Notes: generated by a model from the sequence alone, not told the origin. A stretch of 64,000 nucleotides of DNA from JAJYIW01 sp963781665 (GCA_963781665.1 CAWAGA010000002.1:3162001-3226000); one strand, 5' to 3'. Positions 52,948 to 62,454 are shown, counted from the first letter of the stretch. Numbers and translations are program-made.

Positions 52948-55890
52948 CTACAAGTGATTTGCAGATCGATCCAGCTCTTTCAGGGTCGCCCGTAATCCGT
53001 TTATTTTTTCCCCAATGGTATATGGATTGAAGTGTCCTCCTCGCACGTTTCCATCCCCTTCGCATGAAAACCCAAGACGCGAATCCTGTTGACTAATCCG
53101 CAGGGCTTCCTGGGCATTGTCCAATTCGGCTTCCAGCGTGTTGACCAATCCATCCAGGAGGGCGGGTGAAGGAACTTGCGAATAAGCATCTCGAAGCCGG
53201 ATAAAAGTGATCAAGTTGAGGATCGTCCTGATCTGTGAATGCTGCATGGAGGCCACATTCTGGGTAGATGCGATCGCATCCCGGTCGACTGGCCGGCAAA
53301 TGCGCATAGCCTCGCCTAAATAACTGTTACCCAGGCTGTAATATTCGTTCATGCGCGCCAGACAGCGGGCGACAACCCGGTAATCCCAGGTCTTGTCCTT
53401 ATCCAGCAGGAAACGCTCGACGATCCTGGTCCACTTCAAGTCATTGACGTAACCCCTGGCCCACGGCCTGGGAACAGCATGTTCCGGGTCCATAAAAAAT
53501 GGCTGACCTGGCGCAGACTGCAGAGGCCCGGGGTAGCGGCAAACACCCCAGGTGTAAGGGAAATAATCACGGATGGCGATGCTGAAAGCCTCCCAGGCTT
53601 TCAGCATCAGGCCAGCAGTTTCACGCCCGAAATGGATGTGGGTAGCTGTGAGCAGTTTTTCTTGTGGGGATACGTGCAGCAGCTTGCCGTCTCTGTATAC
53701 CTCAAGCACATTTTGACGGGTCAGATCCTGGCAGGGGGTGGGCATAAACCCGATGTGGATGTATTGGGATATGAATCCGTCCACGTGTTCTTTTTCCAGC
53801 CGGGTCCAGCGCCGCTGGTGCTGCTCCAGGCAGGGTGTAAAAGGGGTCGAGACGAATTCCTGGCCAAAGGTGTCTTCTGTTTTACAGTAGAATCGCAATC
53901 CCTTCCGCCTGGCGATACTCTGGACTTTCAAGAAGTAATCTGAAGGCTCGTCCGAGCACAGCGAATAATCGTCGGTCAAAACGCGCACGCCGCACCGGTC
54001 CAGTTCTTTAAGCTGGCTGTAACATGCCAGCAGAGAGACATCAGCCGGCATGGATTCGATCACCCGGTAGTTCCAGGGCTCATCACAGATGTAAGTCAGC
54101 AGGATCAACTCCTTCTCTACTGCTCTTTTTTCTTTCTCTGGCAGAAAGTAAGATTTAGATCCTGGCTTCATTGCTTGTTGGATGGTCGCGAATACACGGT
54201 GGGTAAGGACTTCGACCGGGTATTCGCGACAGTAAGGGCATTTATCTTTGCTGTTATGGGTGAAACAGGAGTAAAAGCCTTCTGTATCGTAGACCAGGAT
54301 AGTTCCCTTGAGCTTATCGACCCTTGAAAATACGTGCGCTATCGTCTCGCGGAGAAAATCGAGCACGATTGGCTGGCCGGTGCAGGGAAAATTACCGAAT
54401 TTTTCGAAGGACCTGATCTGGGGCAGCCTTTCATAAACGCTTTCGGCGAATTTGCGTTCATAGCCGGTCTTGATATCCCAGTAAAAATCAACACCATATT
54501 CCGCCCCCAACTCGACGCAGCGCCGCAGCCGCTCAATTGCGTCTGGGGCTTCGGGGTCGTTCATCTCGGGGAAAATCGCCAAATCTTCGACGAAATCCTC
54601 CAGGCTGGCCTGGAAATAAACGGCATTGTACCCTGCCCGGGAAAATCGCCACATATACCCCGGAGTCCACACCTGGGCTTCGCGCAGCATGAAGTAGCTA
54701 GGGGCCGGATAGATACCCGGTGCCATGCGCAGTTCGTATTTTGGCATGATTTCGAAGGTCCCCAGCGGCAAAACCGGGGCTCGCTCGGCCAGCATCAGGT
54801 CTTCCAACCAATAAACGGCCCTTAAGAAACCTCGTCCGTGGCCGGACTGGATCGTGATTCCAGCCCGGCTGGTTTCCACTCGGAAGGTTTCGGGATGTGC
54901 CTTTGCCAGAGAACGGCCAAGGCTGAAGACGATTGCCTGTTGGGCATCAGGCTTTCCACAGATTTGTATGCCCATGGCTCGTTCCAGGAAGACCGGCAGC
55001 TCTTCCAGGGCATGCCTGAGAGCTGGCGTGTCTCCAGCCTCGTTTCGGATCGCCCAATTTTCGTCCAATTGCACTTTATCATCCTGTACTACCCGGGTTG
55101 AGTCGCGCAAATTGACCCATTCGCTAAAAGGTGGCGCCAGCAGCTTGCGGGCAAACTCGAATTGATCCTCGGTTTTTGATGTTTGAAAATCGAGAGTAGT
55201 AGGATCGAATGTCTTGCCCTCGTAGGAGCTGTCATCGAGATCATCCAGGTCGGTAAAAACCTGGAACGTGATACTCCAGGTTCGATTTCCATCCTTGCCA
55301 ACCCGGTTGCCGTCCTGGTAATCCGGGTAGCCAGCCCCGGCATATCCTATGGGGAGGGGAGCATTGACGTCGTCCAGGCGTTCGGCGAAGTCGTGCCACC
55401 AATGCGGCACCCTGGCATTGCCTTCGTCGACCAGCTCGTGGCGCGTGTTTGGCCCATAAATACGATAGGCGTCCAACGGCTGGTGTGCATTTTCGACCCA
55501 CACGTTCAAGAAGAGGGTTTGACCTTCCGATACCGGTGCCGGTGGGAAATTCCCTCCAACCAACAGTTCGAAGACGGGCAGTACTTTCTCCGCTTGGATC
55601 GTTCCCCTGGCCAGAGAGGCGTCGCCCGGTTCGTTTCCCAGGCTGAAATGAACCGGGCCAGGCTCGCCGTACTTGCTCAACTTGATCCGTACGCCATGGA
55701 TGGCCCTGATCCCGGTGGGAATACAGAACGATTGGCTTAGAACGCCGCTGTCCTGGTCGATAAATTCCGACCGGTAAGCGTGGTTGGTAAAGTCGTAGTG
55801 GTAATCGTATGAGATCATAAAAAAGCTGCCAGGAATCAGAAATCGGTTTTCAGATAAGCCGTAAAAGCGAATGCCATTCGCTCGCCACAC
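52948..55890 (-). CDS. large glycoside-hydrolase-like protein (GH20/GH67-like barrel)
   Basis: A 980-residue protein. The first 230 residues look like beta-sandwich sugar-binding domains. About 270-390 resembles the small domain preceding GH20/GH67 barrels (GHGRGFLRAVYWLEDLML). The barrel follows, with ELRMAPGIYPAPSYFM, GTILVYDTEGFYSCF and a Cys pair (KDKCPYCREYPVE). A long helical C-terminal domain ends the protein, as in alpha-glucuronidases. The GTG at 55890 lies six bases after the previous stop. The ATG at 55824 is an alternative. Activity on uronic-acid sugars is possible but unproven. It is the last gene of the ROK-controlled minus-strand operon. A related but frameshifted gene is at 14900. 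Confidence 0.7.
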   Translation of the reverse strand: MWRANGIRFYGLSENRFLIPGSFFMISYDYHYDFTNHAYRSEFIDQDSGVLSQSFCIPTGIRAIHGVRIKLSKYGEPGPVHFSLGNEPGDASLARGTIQAEKVLPVFELLVGGNFPPAPVSEGQTLFLNVWVENAHQPLDAYRIYGPNTRHELVDEGNARVPHWWHDFAERLDDVNAPLPIGYAGAGYPDYQDGNRVGKDGNRTWSITFQVFTDLDDLDDSSYEGKTFDPTTLDFQTSKTEDQFEFARKLLAPPFSEWVNLRDSTRVVQDDKVQLDENWAIRNEAGDTPALRHALEELPVFLERAMGIQICGKPDAQQAIVFSLGRSLAKAHPETFRVETSRAGITIQSGHGRGFLRAVYWLEDLMLAERAPVLPLGTFEIMPKYELRMAPGIYPAPSYFMLREAQVWTPGYMWRFSRAGYNAVYFQASLEDFVEDLAIFPEMNDPEAPDAIERLRRCVELGAEYGVDFYWDIKTGYERKFAESVYERLPQIRSFEKFGNFPCTGQPIVLDFLRETIAHVFSRVDKLKGTILVYDTEGFYSCFTHNSKDKCPYCREYPVEVLTHRVFATIQQAMKPGSKSYFLPEKEKRAVEKELILLTYICDEPWNYRVIESMPADVSLLACYSQLKELDRCGVRVLTDDYSLCSDEPSDYFLKVQSIARRKGLRFYCKTEDTFGQEFVSTPFTPCLEQHQRRWTRLEKEHVDGFISQYIHIGFMPTPCQDLTRQNVLEVYRDGKLLHVSPQEKLLTATHIHFGRETAGLMLKAWEAFSIAIRDYFPYTWGVCRYPGPLQSAPGQPFFMDPEHAVPRPWARGYVNDLKWTRIVERFLLDKDKTWDYRVVARCLARMNEYYSLGNSYLGEAMRICRPVDRDAIASTQNVASMQHSQIRTILNLITFIRLRDAYSQVPSPALLDGLVNTLEAELDNAQEALRISQQDSRLGFSCEGDGNVRGGHFNPYTIGEKINGLRATLKELDRSANHL

Positions 55891-55896
55891 TATTCA

Positions 55897-56718
55897 TTAA
55901 TAACAAAGCCATTCTTTCAGGCGTTTAGCTGTCTCTCGAGCGACCGGATCTGGGTCCAGGATGTAATCCCAGCTTAACTCGGCAGTCAGGAAGCCGTCGT
56001 AGCTTTGTGCTCGCAGCAGTCTTACAAGGTCAGTGAGATCACAATTGCCTTCACCAGGCATCAGGTGTTGGTCGCGTTGGCCCAGGTTATCGTCTATATG
56101 GACGTGGAAAAGGCGGTCTCCTGCGACCTGGATGGCCTCGGCCAGGCTTTCCTCCGACAGGTTAACGTGGCCGTTATCGAGCAAAACGCCTACCTCGACA
56201 TAATTGAGCTCGGCGACCATCTGCATCGCCTCAGCCACGGTATTCATTAAGTCGGTCTCGTAGCGATCTGCTGGTTCGATAGCGATCCTTAATCCGGACT
56301 TTCGGGCGCTATTGGCGATAACTATCAGGCTGTCTTCCAATAGGGCCCATGCCTGAGCTTTCGTCTGTCCCTGGAGAGTATGTCCTGGGCAAACACTTAC
56401 TACCGGCGCTCCTAAAGCTGCTGCGGTCCAAATGCTGTCCAAAATGTAAGCCACACTATCTTGCCTGATGGTCTCGTTTGGACTGCATAAGCTGGTCGGA
56501 TAACGGAATTGAGCCGGGATGAAAGACGCTACCTCCAGATGGTATTGATCGAGTGCAGCCCTGAGCATCGCGATCTCGACGCCGTCCAGGTCCTTGCGAT
56601 AGGCGTGGGGGCGCCCACCCCAGACATCAATGGCATCGAAGCCGGCTTCCGCCGTCCGGCGGATAGCTTCTTCGAGTGGGAAATAATAGTACAGGAATGA
56701 AGAGAGGCTGGTCTTCAT
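55897..56718 (-). CDS. sugar phosphate isomerase/epimerase (xylose-isomerase-like TIM barrel), A
   Basis: A 273-residue TIM-barrel protein. Typical features are GFDAIDVWGGRPHAY, VVSVCPGHTLQGQ, LRIAIEPADRYETDLMN (Glu ligand), VGVLLDNGHVNLSEES (Asp/His ligands), LFHVHIDDNLGQRDQHLMPG (His ligand) and FLTAELSWDYI (last Glu). These residues form the divalent metal site of the AP_endonuc_2/xylose-isomerase fold. Members isomerise or epimerise sugars or keto-sugars. It stands nine bases after the next isomerase gene, in the same operon. The exact substrate is unknown. Confidence 0.9.
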   Translation of the reverse strand: MKTSLSSFLYYYFPLEEAIRRTAEAGFDAIDVWGGRPHAYRKDLDGVEIAMLRAALDQYHLEVASFIPAQFRYPTSLCSPNETIRQDSVAYILDSIWTAAALGAPVVSVCPGHTLQGQTKAQAWALLEDSLIVIANSARKSGLRIAIEPADRYETDLMNTVAEAMQMVAELNYVEVGVLLDNGHVNLSEESLAEAIQVAGDRLFHVHIDDNLGQRDQHLMPGEGNCDLTDLVRLLRAQSYDGFLTAELSWDYILDPDPVARETAKRLKEWLCY

Positions 56719-56727
56719 TCGCTTTAT

Positions 56728-57609
56728 TTATCGATCAACTTCATCGACCAACTTCTGAATGAAAACTCGGGCCTCGATTGCTTCATGGAGGATGTTGGCC
56801 ACGCCGGAGATGTCAACCACAATTGTGCCTTCGAAACCAGCTCGCTTTAAGCTCTTCATTACTGCCCCGAAATCGATCGTGCCTTTTCCCAGGGCGTAAT
56901 GGTACGCCTGGGTGCTGTCGTTGTCGGAGAAATGCACCAACTCGATGAGATGGCCTAATTTTGGGATGACCAGGCTGAGGTATTCTTTGCCGGCATGGAC
57001 GTGCGCCACGTCCAGGATAACGCCCATATTGTCACTGCCGGTATCGCGGATCAGGTTCATGATTGCATCGGTCGATCCGAATACGTCGTTCGCCCGGGTC
57101 TCTACAATCAGCTTCAGCCCTTTGCTCCCTGCAATCCCTGCCAACTGGCCGACCAGGTCGACGGCGTTATCCCAGAAAGCTTTCCAGGAAAAATCAGGGC
57201 CTACTTCGACTGCCGTAGGCGGTCCTCCCACGTAAAGCTCGGTGCCTTTGGGACGGATCTCCGGCGGCATGTACCCACAAATCGATACCAGGGGTGCGCC
57301 AAGCCCGGCGATCAAGTCGCTGATCCGTTCGAAGTCGGTAACAGCTTTTCGCCTTATAGCTGCATCCAGGCTGAACAGCTTCTCCTCGACGGCCATCACC
57401 GATGGGACCTCCATCCCGTACTCGTTCAAGATTTCCTTCATCCTGGGGAGGTCGCGGCGATGCTCATCGACCAGTTCGTCGTAGAACTCAAGCTCGATGG
57501 CCTGGAAGCCATTTTTCCCAACGATTTCCATGGCTTTGAGATGGTCGGCGGGAGAAGGAGGAATTCCGAACATTGTGATCGGGATAGTGTAACCACAAGC
57601 AATTTTCAT
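56728..57609 (-). CDS. sugar phosphate isomerase/epimerase (xylose-isomerase-like TIM barrel), B
   Basis: A 293-residue TIM-barrel protein with the metal-site pattern LKLIVETRANDVFGSTDAIM, NMGVILDVAHVHAGKEYL, ELVHFSDNDSTQAYHYALGK and a final GTIVVDISGV, where a Glu is expected but Asp is seen. GGAG lies before the ATG. It is one of three such enzymes in this locus, and the third is at 63459. Together with the Gfo/Idh/MocA oxidoreductase it suggests conversion of keto-sugars or sugar acids. Substrate unknown. Confidence 0.9.
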   Translation of the reverse strand: MKIACGYTIPITMFGIPPSPADHLKAMEIVGKNGFQAIELEFYDELVDEHRRDLPRMKEILNEYGMEVPSVMAVEEKLFSLDAAIRRKAVTDFERISDLIAGLGAPLVSICGYMPPEIRPKGTELYVGGPPTAVEVGPDFSWKAFWDNAVDLVGQLAGIAGSKGLKLIVETRANDVFGSTDAIMNLIRDTGSDNMGVILDVAHVHAGKEYLSLVIPKLGHLIELVHFSDNDSTQAYHYALGKGTIDFGAVMKSLKRAGFEGTIVVDISGVANILHEAIEARVFIQKLVDEVDR

Positions 57610-57675
57610 GTGTTGAGCTCCGTTTTAAGAAATCAGATGTCAGTAATCAGATATTCCGGTCTGGCACTGGCGAAT

Positions 57676-58947
57676 TCATTCACCTTGTTTCAAGACCGGA
57701 AGAATATCCGCGCTTTTCCTTAAGATGCCGATCTTAATTGCCGGATTCTCCAGGATGAGTCCTCTCAAATAATCGTCCAGGTTGTCTGCAGAGACCGGAA
57801 CCATGCCCATCGACCGGCACAGCTCGGGGCTCAATCCTTGCGAAACGATGCTGATACTCATCTTTGCCAGGATATCGTTGATTACAATCGCCTCGGCAGC
57901 CGTCAAGGGGTCAGGAACACCCTCTGTGCCTAACTGTTCCCACAGCCGGGCGTTGCTCACCCGGCCGACGTAATCGCCCAGTTCAGGATGAGCCGGGCTG
58001 ACGCCCTCCAGGCAGCCAGAAAGCAGGAGGATACGACCTCCTGGTCTGGTGGCTCGCTCGGCTGAAGTGATGCCTTTATCACCCTGGAAGAAATCGAAAT
58101 CGACCGGTGAGGTGCTGCTAATGGTCAGGTCTGCCAGAGCCGGGATCTCGACCCCATAGACTTTTCTGGAGATGGCTACACCTTTGCGATGGGCTGCAAT
58201 GAAATCTCCAGCAACCGCTGCGACCAGGTCGCCATCTCGGTTCAAGATCACATTTAAAATGAAATTCAAGCCTATCCTACCAGCAAAATCCTCCATCTCG
58301 CCCCGCATCTGTGAATCGATCTCTCCCAGGGCAGGGTACTTTGACCCGAGCAGGTGCATCCGGGCAACGGTTTCCTCTCCGGCTACACCTGGAAGAACGG
58401 CCTTAGCTCCCCCGCTCCACCCAGCCGGGTGGTGTGGGACGATATTGCCGACCGTTATCCTGAAATCAGCTTCGACCACGCGCCGGTTAACTAAAATGGG
58501 AGTACCACGTCGGGTGACACCAAAATCCACCAGGTTCGCCCGATCCTTGTAATCATGGGGATATATCTTCACCCGTTCGATCAGCCTGCGGCTGTATTTG
58601 TTTTCGATTTCGTCTGGGGTCATTGCGCGGTGAGTTCCAGATGAGATCACTATTTCAACGTTGGCATCTTGGATCCCAGCCTGGTTCAGAAAATCGAGTA
58701 GGATCGGGATGATCCGGTCTACCGGGGTAGGGCGGGTGTTATCGTCGCAGATCAAGACCACGCGCATTTTCGGATGGACAAGGTCTTTCAACGGTTCCGT
58801 CCCGATCGGCTGTTGCAGCGCAGAAACGATCACAGCTTCAAAATCTGTTGCAGGGGGTGTTGCGAGGGGTGAAACGTCGAACAGCAGGTTCGCTTCGGGG
58901 ATATCGACGGCCAGGCTTTGAGCAACGAACGGGATGATGACTCTCAC
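57676..58947 (-). CDS. LarA-family (nickel-pincer racemase/epimerase) protein
   Basis: A 423-residue protein with the LarA (DUF2088) signatures: ICDDNTRPTPVDRIIP, ISSGTHRAMTPDEIE, GNIVPHHPAGWSGGAKAVLP (Lys that carries the cofactor, and the His pair) and STSPVDFDFFQGDKGI. Founding LarA racemises lactate with a nickel-pincer nucleotide. Homologues act on other 2-hydroxy acids, including sugar acids. The neighbourhood favours a sugar-acid epimerase here. The GTG start at 58947 has CCGGAG upstream and lies 14 bases after the ROK stop. No larBCE cofactor genes are in the window. Confidence 0.88.
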   Translation of the reverse strand: MRVIIPFVAQSLAVDIPEANLLFDVSPLATPPATDFEAVIVSALQQPIGTEPLKDLVHPKMRVVLICDDNTRPTPVDRIIPILLDFLNQAGIQDANVEIVISSGTHRAMTPDEIENKYSRRLIERVKIYPHDYKDRANLVDFGVTRRGTPILVNRRVVEADFRITVGNIVPHHPAGWSGGAKAVLPGVAGEETVARMHLLGSKYPALGEIDSQMRGEMEDFAGRIGLNFILNVILNRDGDLVAAVAGDFIAAHRKGVAISRKVYGVEIPALADLTISSTSPVDFDFFQGDKGITSAERATRPGGRILLLSGCLEGVSPAHPELGDYVGRVSNARLWEQLGTEGVPDPLTAAEAIVINDILAKMSISIVSQGLSPELCRSMGMVPVSADNLDDYLRGLILENPAIKIGILRKSADILPVLKQGE

Positions 58948-58961
58948 GCTTTCTCCGGAGT

Positions 58962-60191
58962 TTACCGCTCCCTTTGGGCTACCATGTTTTCGATTGGTGT
59001 CTGGGTGATGGCCAGCACTGCCGCCCCAATCGTGGCAGCCTGGGTTCCCAGAGCTCCGGTAACGATTCTGGTGCCTGAGAATGACCTCGAAATCGATCTC
59101 AATTGGGCTTCATGGATCACCGGGCGGAGCAGCAGCCCGCCGGCAGATGATCCAATCGGCCCGCCCAGGATCACAATTTCAGGGTTGAATAAGTTGATCA
59201 GAGTCGAAACGGCTATTCCAATCTTAGCGCCAGCCTCTTCAAATACTCTCAGTGCCAGTTTATTTCCATGGCTGGCTGCGTCGATCAGGAAAGCGCTCGT
59301 TAAAAACTCTAATCTTCCATCCAATATCTGGTAGAGCTCGTCATGCTCGTTCTCTCTCACCAGCGCCCTGGCATTAGCCAGCAGGGCGGCTTCACTGGCG
59401 TATACTTCCAGGCATCCCTGGTTGCCGCATTTGCATAATGGGCCGTCCGGGATGATCGAAACGTGACCGATTTCGCCCGCACTTGACCGCGTCCCAAGGA
59501 TAAGTTTGTCGTCATTGATAATACCTGCGACGATTCCCTGGCCGATAAAGATATAAATCAGGTTGTGGGTCCCCCTACCGATACCGGCCCGGTGTTCTCC
59601 CAACGCAGCAACTCGGCTGCGGTTGATAACGTAGATCGGAAGATCCAGTGCTTTGCTCAGGTAATCACGGATTTTGACCCCCAGGTCGCGCCAGCCTTTG
59701 CTGGCAAAGGATTTGAGGAGGCCTGATGCAAAATCAACCTGGCCTGGCACGCCTACACCAACGCCGATCACCAGCTCACGCGGTTGGTCTTGCAATGCCC
59801 GATTAACGATATCCACAATAGCCTGCATCATGGTTTCAGGTGTGAAGGCATAAAACGGCATTTCGATGGTCGATTGGGGATTGCCCTCCAGGTCGGTCAC
59901 GGTGGCCCGCAGCTGCGTGTCGAACTGCACGACGCCTACCGCCAATCTGCTCCCCGGTTGGTAGGTCAGCTGTTTGAGAGGGCGGCCGCCAGTTGAGACG
60001 ACCTCACCGGATTCCCTGAGGATACCATTTTCGATCAGATCGTAAACAATGCCAGACATGGTTGCACGGCTGACAGAAACCATCTTGGCCAGATCGTTCC
60101 TCGAAATCGGCGATCCAGTCCGGATTATCTCAAAAACTTCTCGTATGCCTGTTATGCGGCTGACCCGTTTTAAACCGTTATGATTGCTCAT
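58962..60191 (-). CDS. ROK-family transcriptional repressor
   Basis: A 409-residue protein. An N-terminal winged helix-turn-helix (SRNDLAKMVSVSRATMSGIV, then GRPLKQLTYQ) is followed by a ROK sugar-kinase-like domain with IGVGVGVPGQVD, a phosphate loop near IYIFIGQGIVAGII, and the zinc site GHVSIIPDGPLCKCGNQGCL. It is like NagC/XylR repressors, which release DNA when a sugar or sugar phosphate binds. It is the first gene of the minus-strand operon. The divergent gene at 60398 is preceded by a promoter with a perfect inverted repeat (60346-60368) that is a good candidate site. That link is inferred. Confidence 0.93.
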   Translation of the reverse strand: MSNHNGLKRVSRITGIREVFEIIRTGSPISRNDLAKMVSVSRATMSGIVYDLIENGILRESGEVVSTGGRPLKQLTYQPGSRLAVGVVQFDTQLRATVTDLEGNPQSTIEMPFYAFTPETMMQAIVDIVNRALQDQPRELVIGVGVGVPGQVDFASGLLKSFASKGWRDLGVKIRDYLSKALDLPIYVINRSRVAALGEHRAGIGRGTHNLIYIFIGQGIVAGIINDDKLILGTRSSAGEIGHVSIIPDGPLCKCGNQGCLEVYASEAALLANARALVRENEHDELYQILDGRLEFLTSAFLIDAASHGNKLALRVFEEAGAKIGIAVSTLINLFNPEIVILGGPIGSSAGGLLLRPVIHEAQLRSISRSFSGTRIVTGALGTQAATIGAAVLAITQTPIENMVAQRER

Positions 60192-60313
60192 GGGATTCGA
60201 TTATGTCATTGAATAACAAAAGATTCTGCCATTGCTATTATTTTAAAGTATAGCACCAATAATTTCAATTTACTAGCCTTAATACAGCCTTTATTTTGGT
60301 ATAAACTGCGTTA

Positions 60314-60368
60314 TTGACAATCGTAATTGAAGCGTGTAAAATCTACTTATGTCAGTATTTGACATAAG
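60314..60368 (+). promoter_or_regulatory. sigma-70-like promoter with operator palindrome
   Basis: TTGACA (60314-60319), a spacer of 17 bases and TAAAAT (60337-60342) make a near-consensus promoter. Just downstream, over the expected start site, CTTATGTCA (60346-60354) and TGACATAAG (60360-60368) form a perfect inverted repeat with five bases between. It fits repression by the ROK protein encoded on the other side. Confidence 0.85.
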
Positions 60369-60397
60369 TCGCTGTTTCGATCACACAGGATTATTTA

Positions 60398-62437
60398 ATG
60401 GATGAAGCCGGGCAGCTCATTGCCCTCCTTAAAACCAACGGCATTGGGTTGAACTCAAGTTTGATTTTTGAGATACATCTCCCTGAGGTTGAAGATGATT
60501 CCATAGGGGATGATCTCGCCGGTCACCTCCAGAGATTGGTTGGCTGGCAAGGGCTCGTCGCAGTTCCTACCTGTACCTCTAGCCATGGTTACCCCAAGCC
60601 GGCATTTGACCCACTCTTTTCGCCCTCTGAGGTGGGAAGGTTTTCGAATTACTTCATGAGATTGCCTGGGGTCGTGCGGAGCAACAATGCCTCCCATTCG
60701 GTCGCGCTATGGGGCGCTCAGGCCTCTGCCATCGCTGCCGGTCACCGCTATGCCACCGGGAGGCAGACTCCCTGGGGTGAGAGCCCGTTCGGAATCGGCA
60801 GTCCTTGGGAAAGGTTGTATGATCTCAACGCATGGTGGGTTTCTCTAGATCCTGATTGGCTCACGTCGCCTTTCACCGGACTGCTGCTTGCTTTTTATCG
60901 CCATAAGCTGGAAGGTGTGACTCGGTGGACGCCGTTCCCTGAGTTTGATGCCCAAACCTTGTCGACAAAGATCGCAGAATTGCCTTCTGTTTTCATAGGT
61001 GCATGGAACCGCCGCCGGGTATTTATTTTTCGCTTGAAAACGGTTGTCGATTCGTTATTATCGGAATTTGAGACTAATCCGGACCAACTCGGTCCATCAA
61101 AAGACTTTCGCGACTGGCTTGATTTAAGGGCGATACTTGAACAGGATGGATACGTCACCGCCGGGCTGCAAAGAACGATCATTACACCTCCTGTGCCATT
61201 TGCTCGATGGGATGGTAAATCGATGACCGGCATCGCTCGCGATCTATATGCCAGGGTGTTAGTCTTTTCTTTTCAGGGTACCAGGTTTGCTTTGGTCGTC
61301 TGCGATCTGGTTGGAATGGAGCGCAATCTTGTCGGTGAAATCCGCCGCCGGGCTGGCATGAAGACCGGCTTGCAAGAAGAGGAAATCCTCATCACCTGCA
61401 CGCACGCACATTCCACCCCGGATACGATCGCTGCCGGATATGCAGATAAATCATTCCTCGAATTCCTCGTCGAGCGGATTGTAAGTGCAATCGAAGGTGC
61501 ATGCTCCAACCCTGAACCGGTCAGGATTGGCTGGCAAAAAACAACCCTTCGTGGCCTGGCACGTTCACGGCGTCAAAAAATGAAGGACGGAAAGGTTTTT
61601 ACTACTCGCTACAGCGTTCCATCGACCTGGCGAGTTGAGCCGGGGTTGGTCGCATCCGAAGGCGCGATCGACCCTGAGTTGACTGTGATCCGGGTGGAGA
61701 AACTCGATGGGGAAACTCTGGCGGTAGTCTCCAACTTTGGCTGCCATCCCAGCGTAGCCCTGGCCAGCTCGAATGCCTCGGGCGATTTCACCGGCGAAGC
61801 GATGGCAGTCCTGGAGGAGGTCTTAGGTGAAAACAGCCTGGCGTTTTGTACGAATGGAGCCGCAGGCGACGTCGATCCCACCCTGGAAATGCCGTACTGG
61901 GGGCCGCGAAATGACCGCAATGCCCGTCGTATAGGCCGGATCTATGCCGCTCAAGTCCTAGAAACCCTCGAAAGAATTGAGGTTTACGAGCGGATTGACC
62001 TTGGTCGTGCACAGGTCCTGCTGGATCTTCCCGTCCGAGAAGATTGGCTGCAGCTCTTAGGCGCCGGCCGGGAACAGATGCAGGCCGAGTATGCTGCCGG
62101 TTGGGAGCTCTCACCTGGGATAGCTGCCATCATCGCCGAAAAGAAAATCCACACAGAAATCCAGGCTTTTCGATTGGGGAGCCTGACTTTGGTCGCTTTT
62201 CCGGGTGAGGTCCTCTCAGAAACCAGCCTGGAGCTCAAATCTCAATTCAGCCAGCGATCTCTGGTTGTCATCGAACTGGCAAATGATTACATCGGTTACA
62301 TTCCCACTCCATCTGCTTTTGGAGAAGGCGGTTATGAATGTGGGTTGCATTTTAGTGCCAGGATCCCTCCGGATGCCTACCATCAAATTTTCCAAGCGGC
62401 AGAACGAGCCATTGGCCTGGCCAATCCTATCAACTAA
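60398..62437 (+). CDS. fusion: AAC(3)-like domain plus neutral-ceramidase-like domain
   Basis: 679 residues. Residues about 20-150 follow the aminoglycoside 3-N-acetyltransferase family: LVAVPTCTSSHGYPKPAFDP, LFSPSEVGRFSNYFMRLPG, VVRSNNASHSVALWG, and ESPFGIGSPWERLY. The His-Pro usual in the RSxHPxxS motif reads Asn-Ala, so catalysis is doubtful. Residues about 250-679 match the neutral/alkaline ceramidase family: GLQRTIITPPVPFARWDGKS, VCDLVGMERNLV, ITCTHAHSTPDT, NFGCHPSV and FCTNGAAGDVDPT. That family includes zinc amidases acting on N-acyl lipids. The frame is uninterrupted. AGGA precedes the start. It heads the operon divergent from the ROK gene. I cannot name a substrate. Confidence 0.8.
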   Translation: MDEAGQLIALLKTNGIGLNSSLIFEIHLPEVEDDSIGDDLAGHLQRLVGWQGLVAVPTCTSSHGYPKPAFDPLFSPSEVGRFSNYFMRLPGVVRSNNASHSVALWGAQASAIAAGHRYATGRQTPWGESPFGIGSPWERLYDLNAWWVSLDPDWLTSPFTGLLLAFYRHKLEGVTRWTPFPEFDAQTLSTKIAELPSVFIGAWNRRRVFIFRLKTVVDSLLSEFETNPDQLGPSKDFRDWLDLRAILEQDGYVTAGLQRTIITPPVPFARWDGKSMTGIARDLYARVLVFSFQGTRFALVVCDLVGMERNLVGEIRRRAGMKTGLQEEEILITCTHAHSTPDTIAAGYADKSFLEFLVERIVSAIEGACSNPEPVRIGWQKTTLRGLARSRRQKMKDGKVFTTRYSVPSTWRVEPGLVASEGAIDPELTVIRVEKLDGETLAVVSNFGCHPSVALASSNASGDFTGEAMAVLEEVLGENSLAFCTNGAAGDVDPTLEMPYWGPRNDRNARRIGRIYAAQVLETLERIEVYERIDLGRAQVLLDLPVREDWLQLLGAGREQMQAEYAAGWELSPGIAAIIAEKKIHTEIQAFRLGSLTLVAFPGEVLSETSLELKSQFSQRSLVVIELANDYIGYIPTPSAFGEGGYECGLHFSARIPPDAYHQIFQAAERAIGLANPIN

Positions 62438-62454
62438 GCGAGCATTGCGATATT

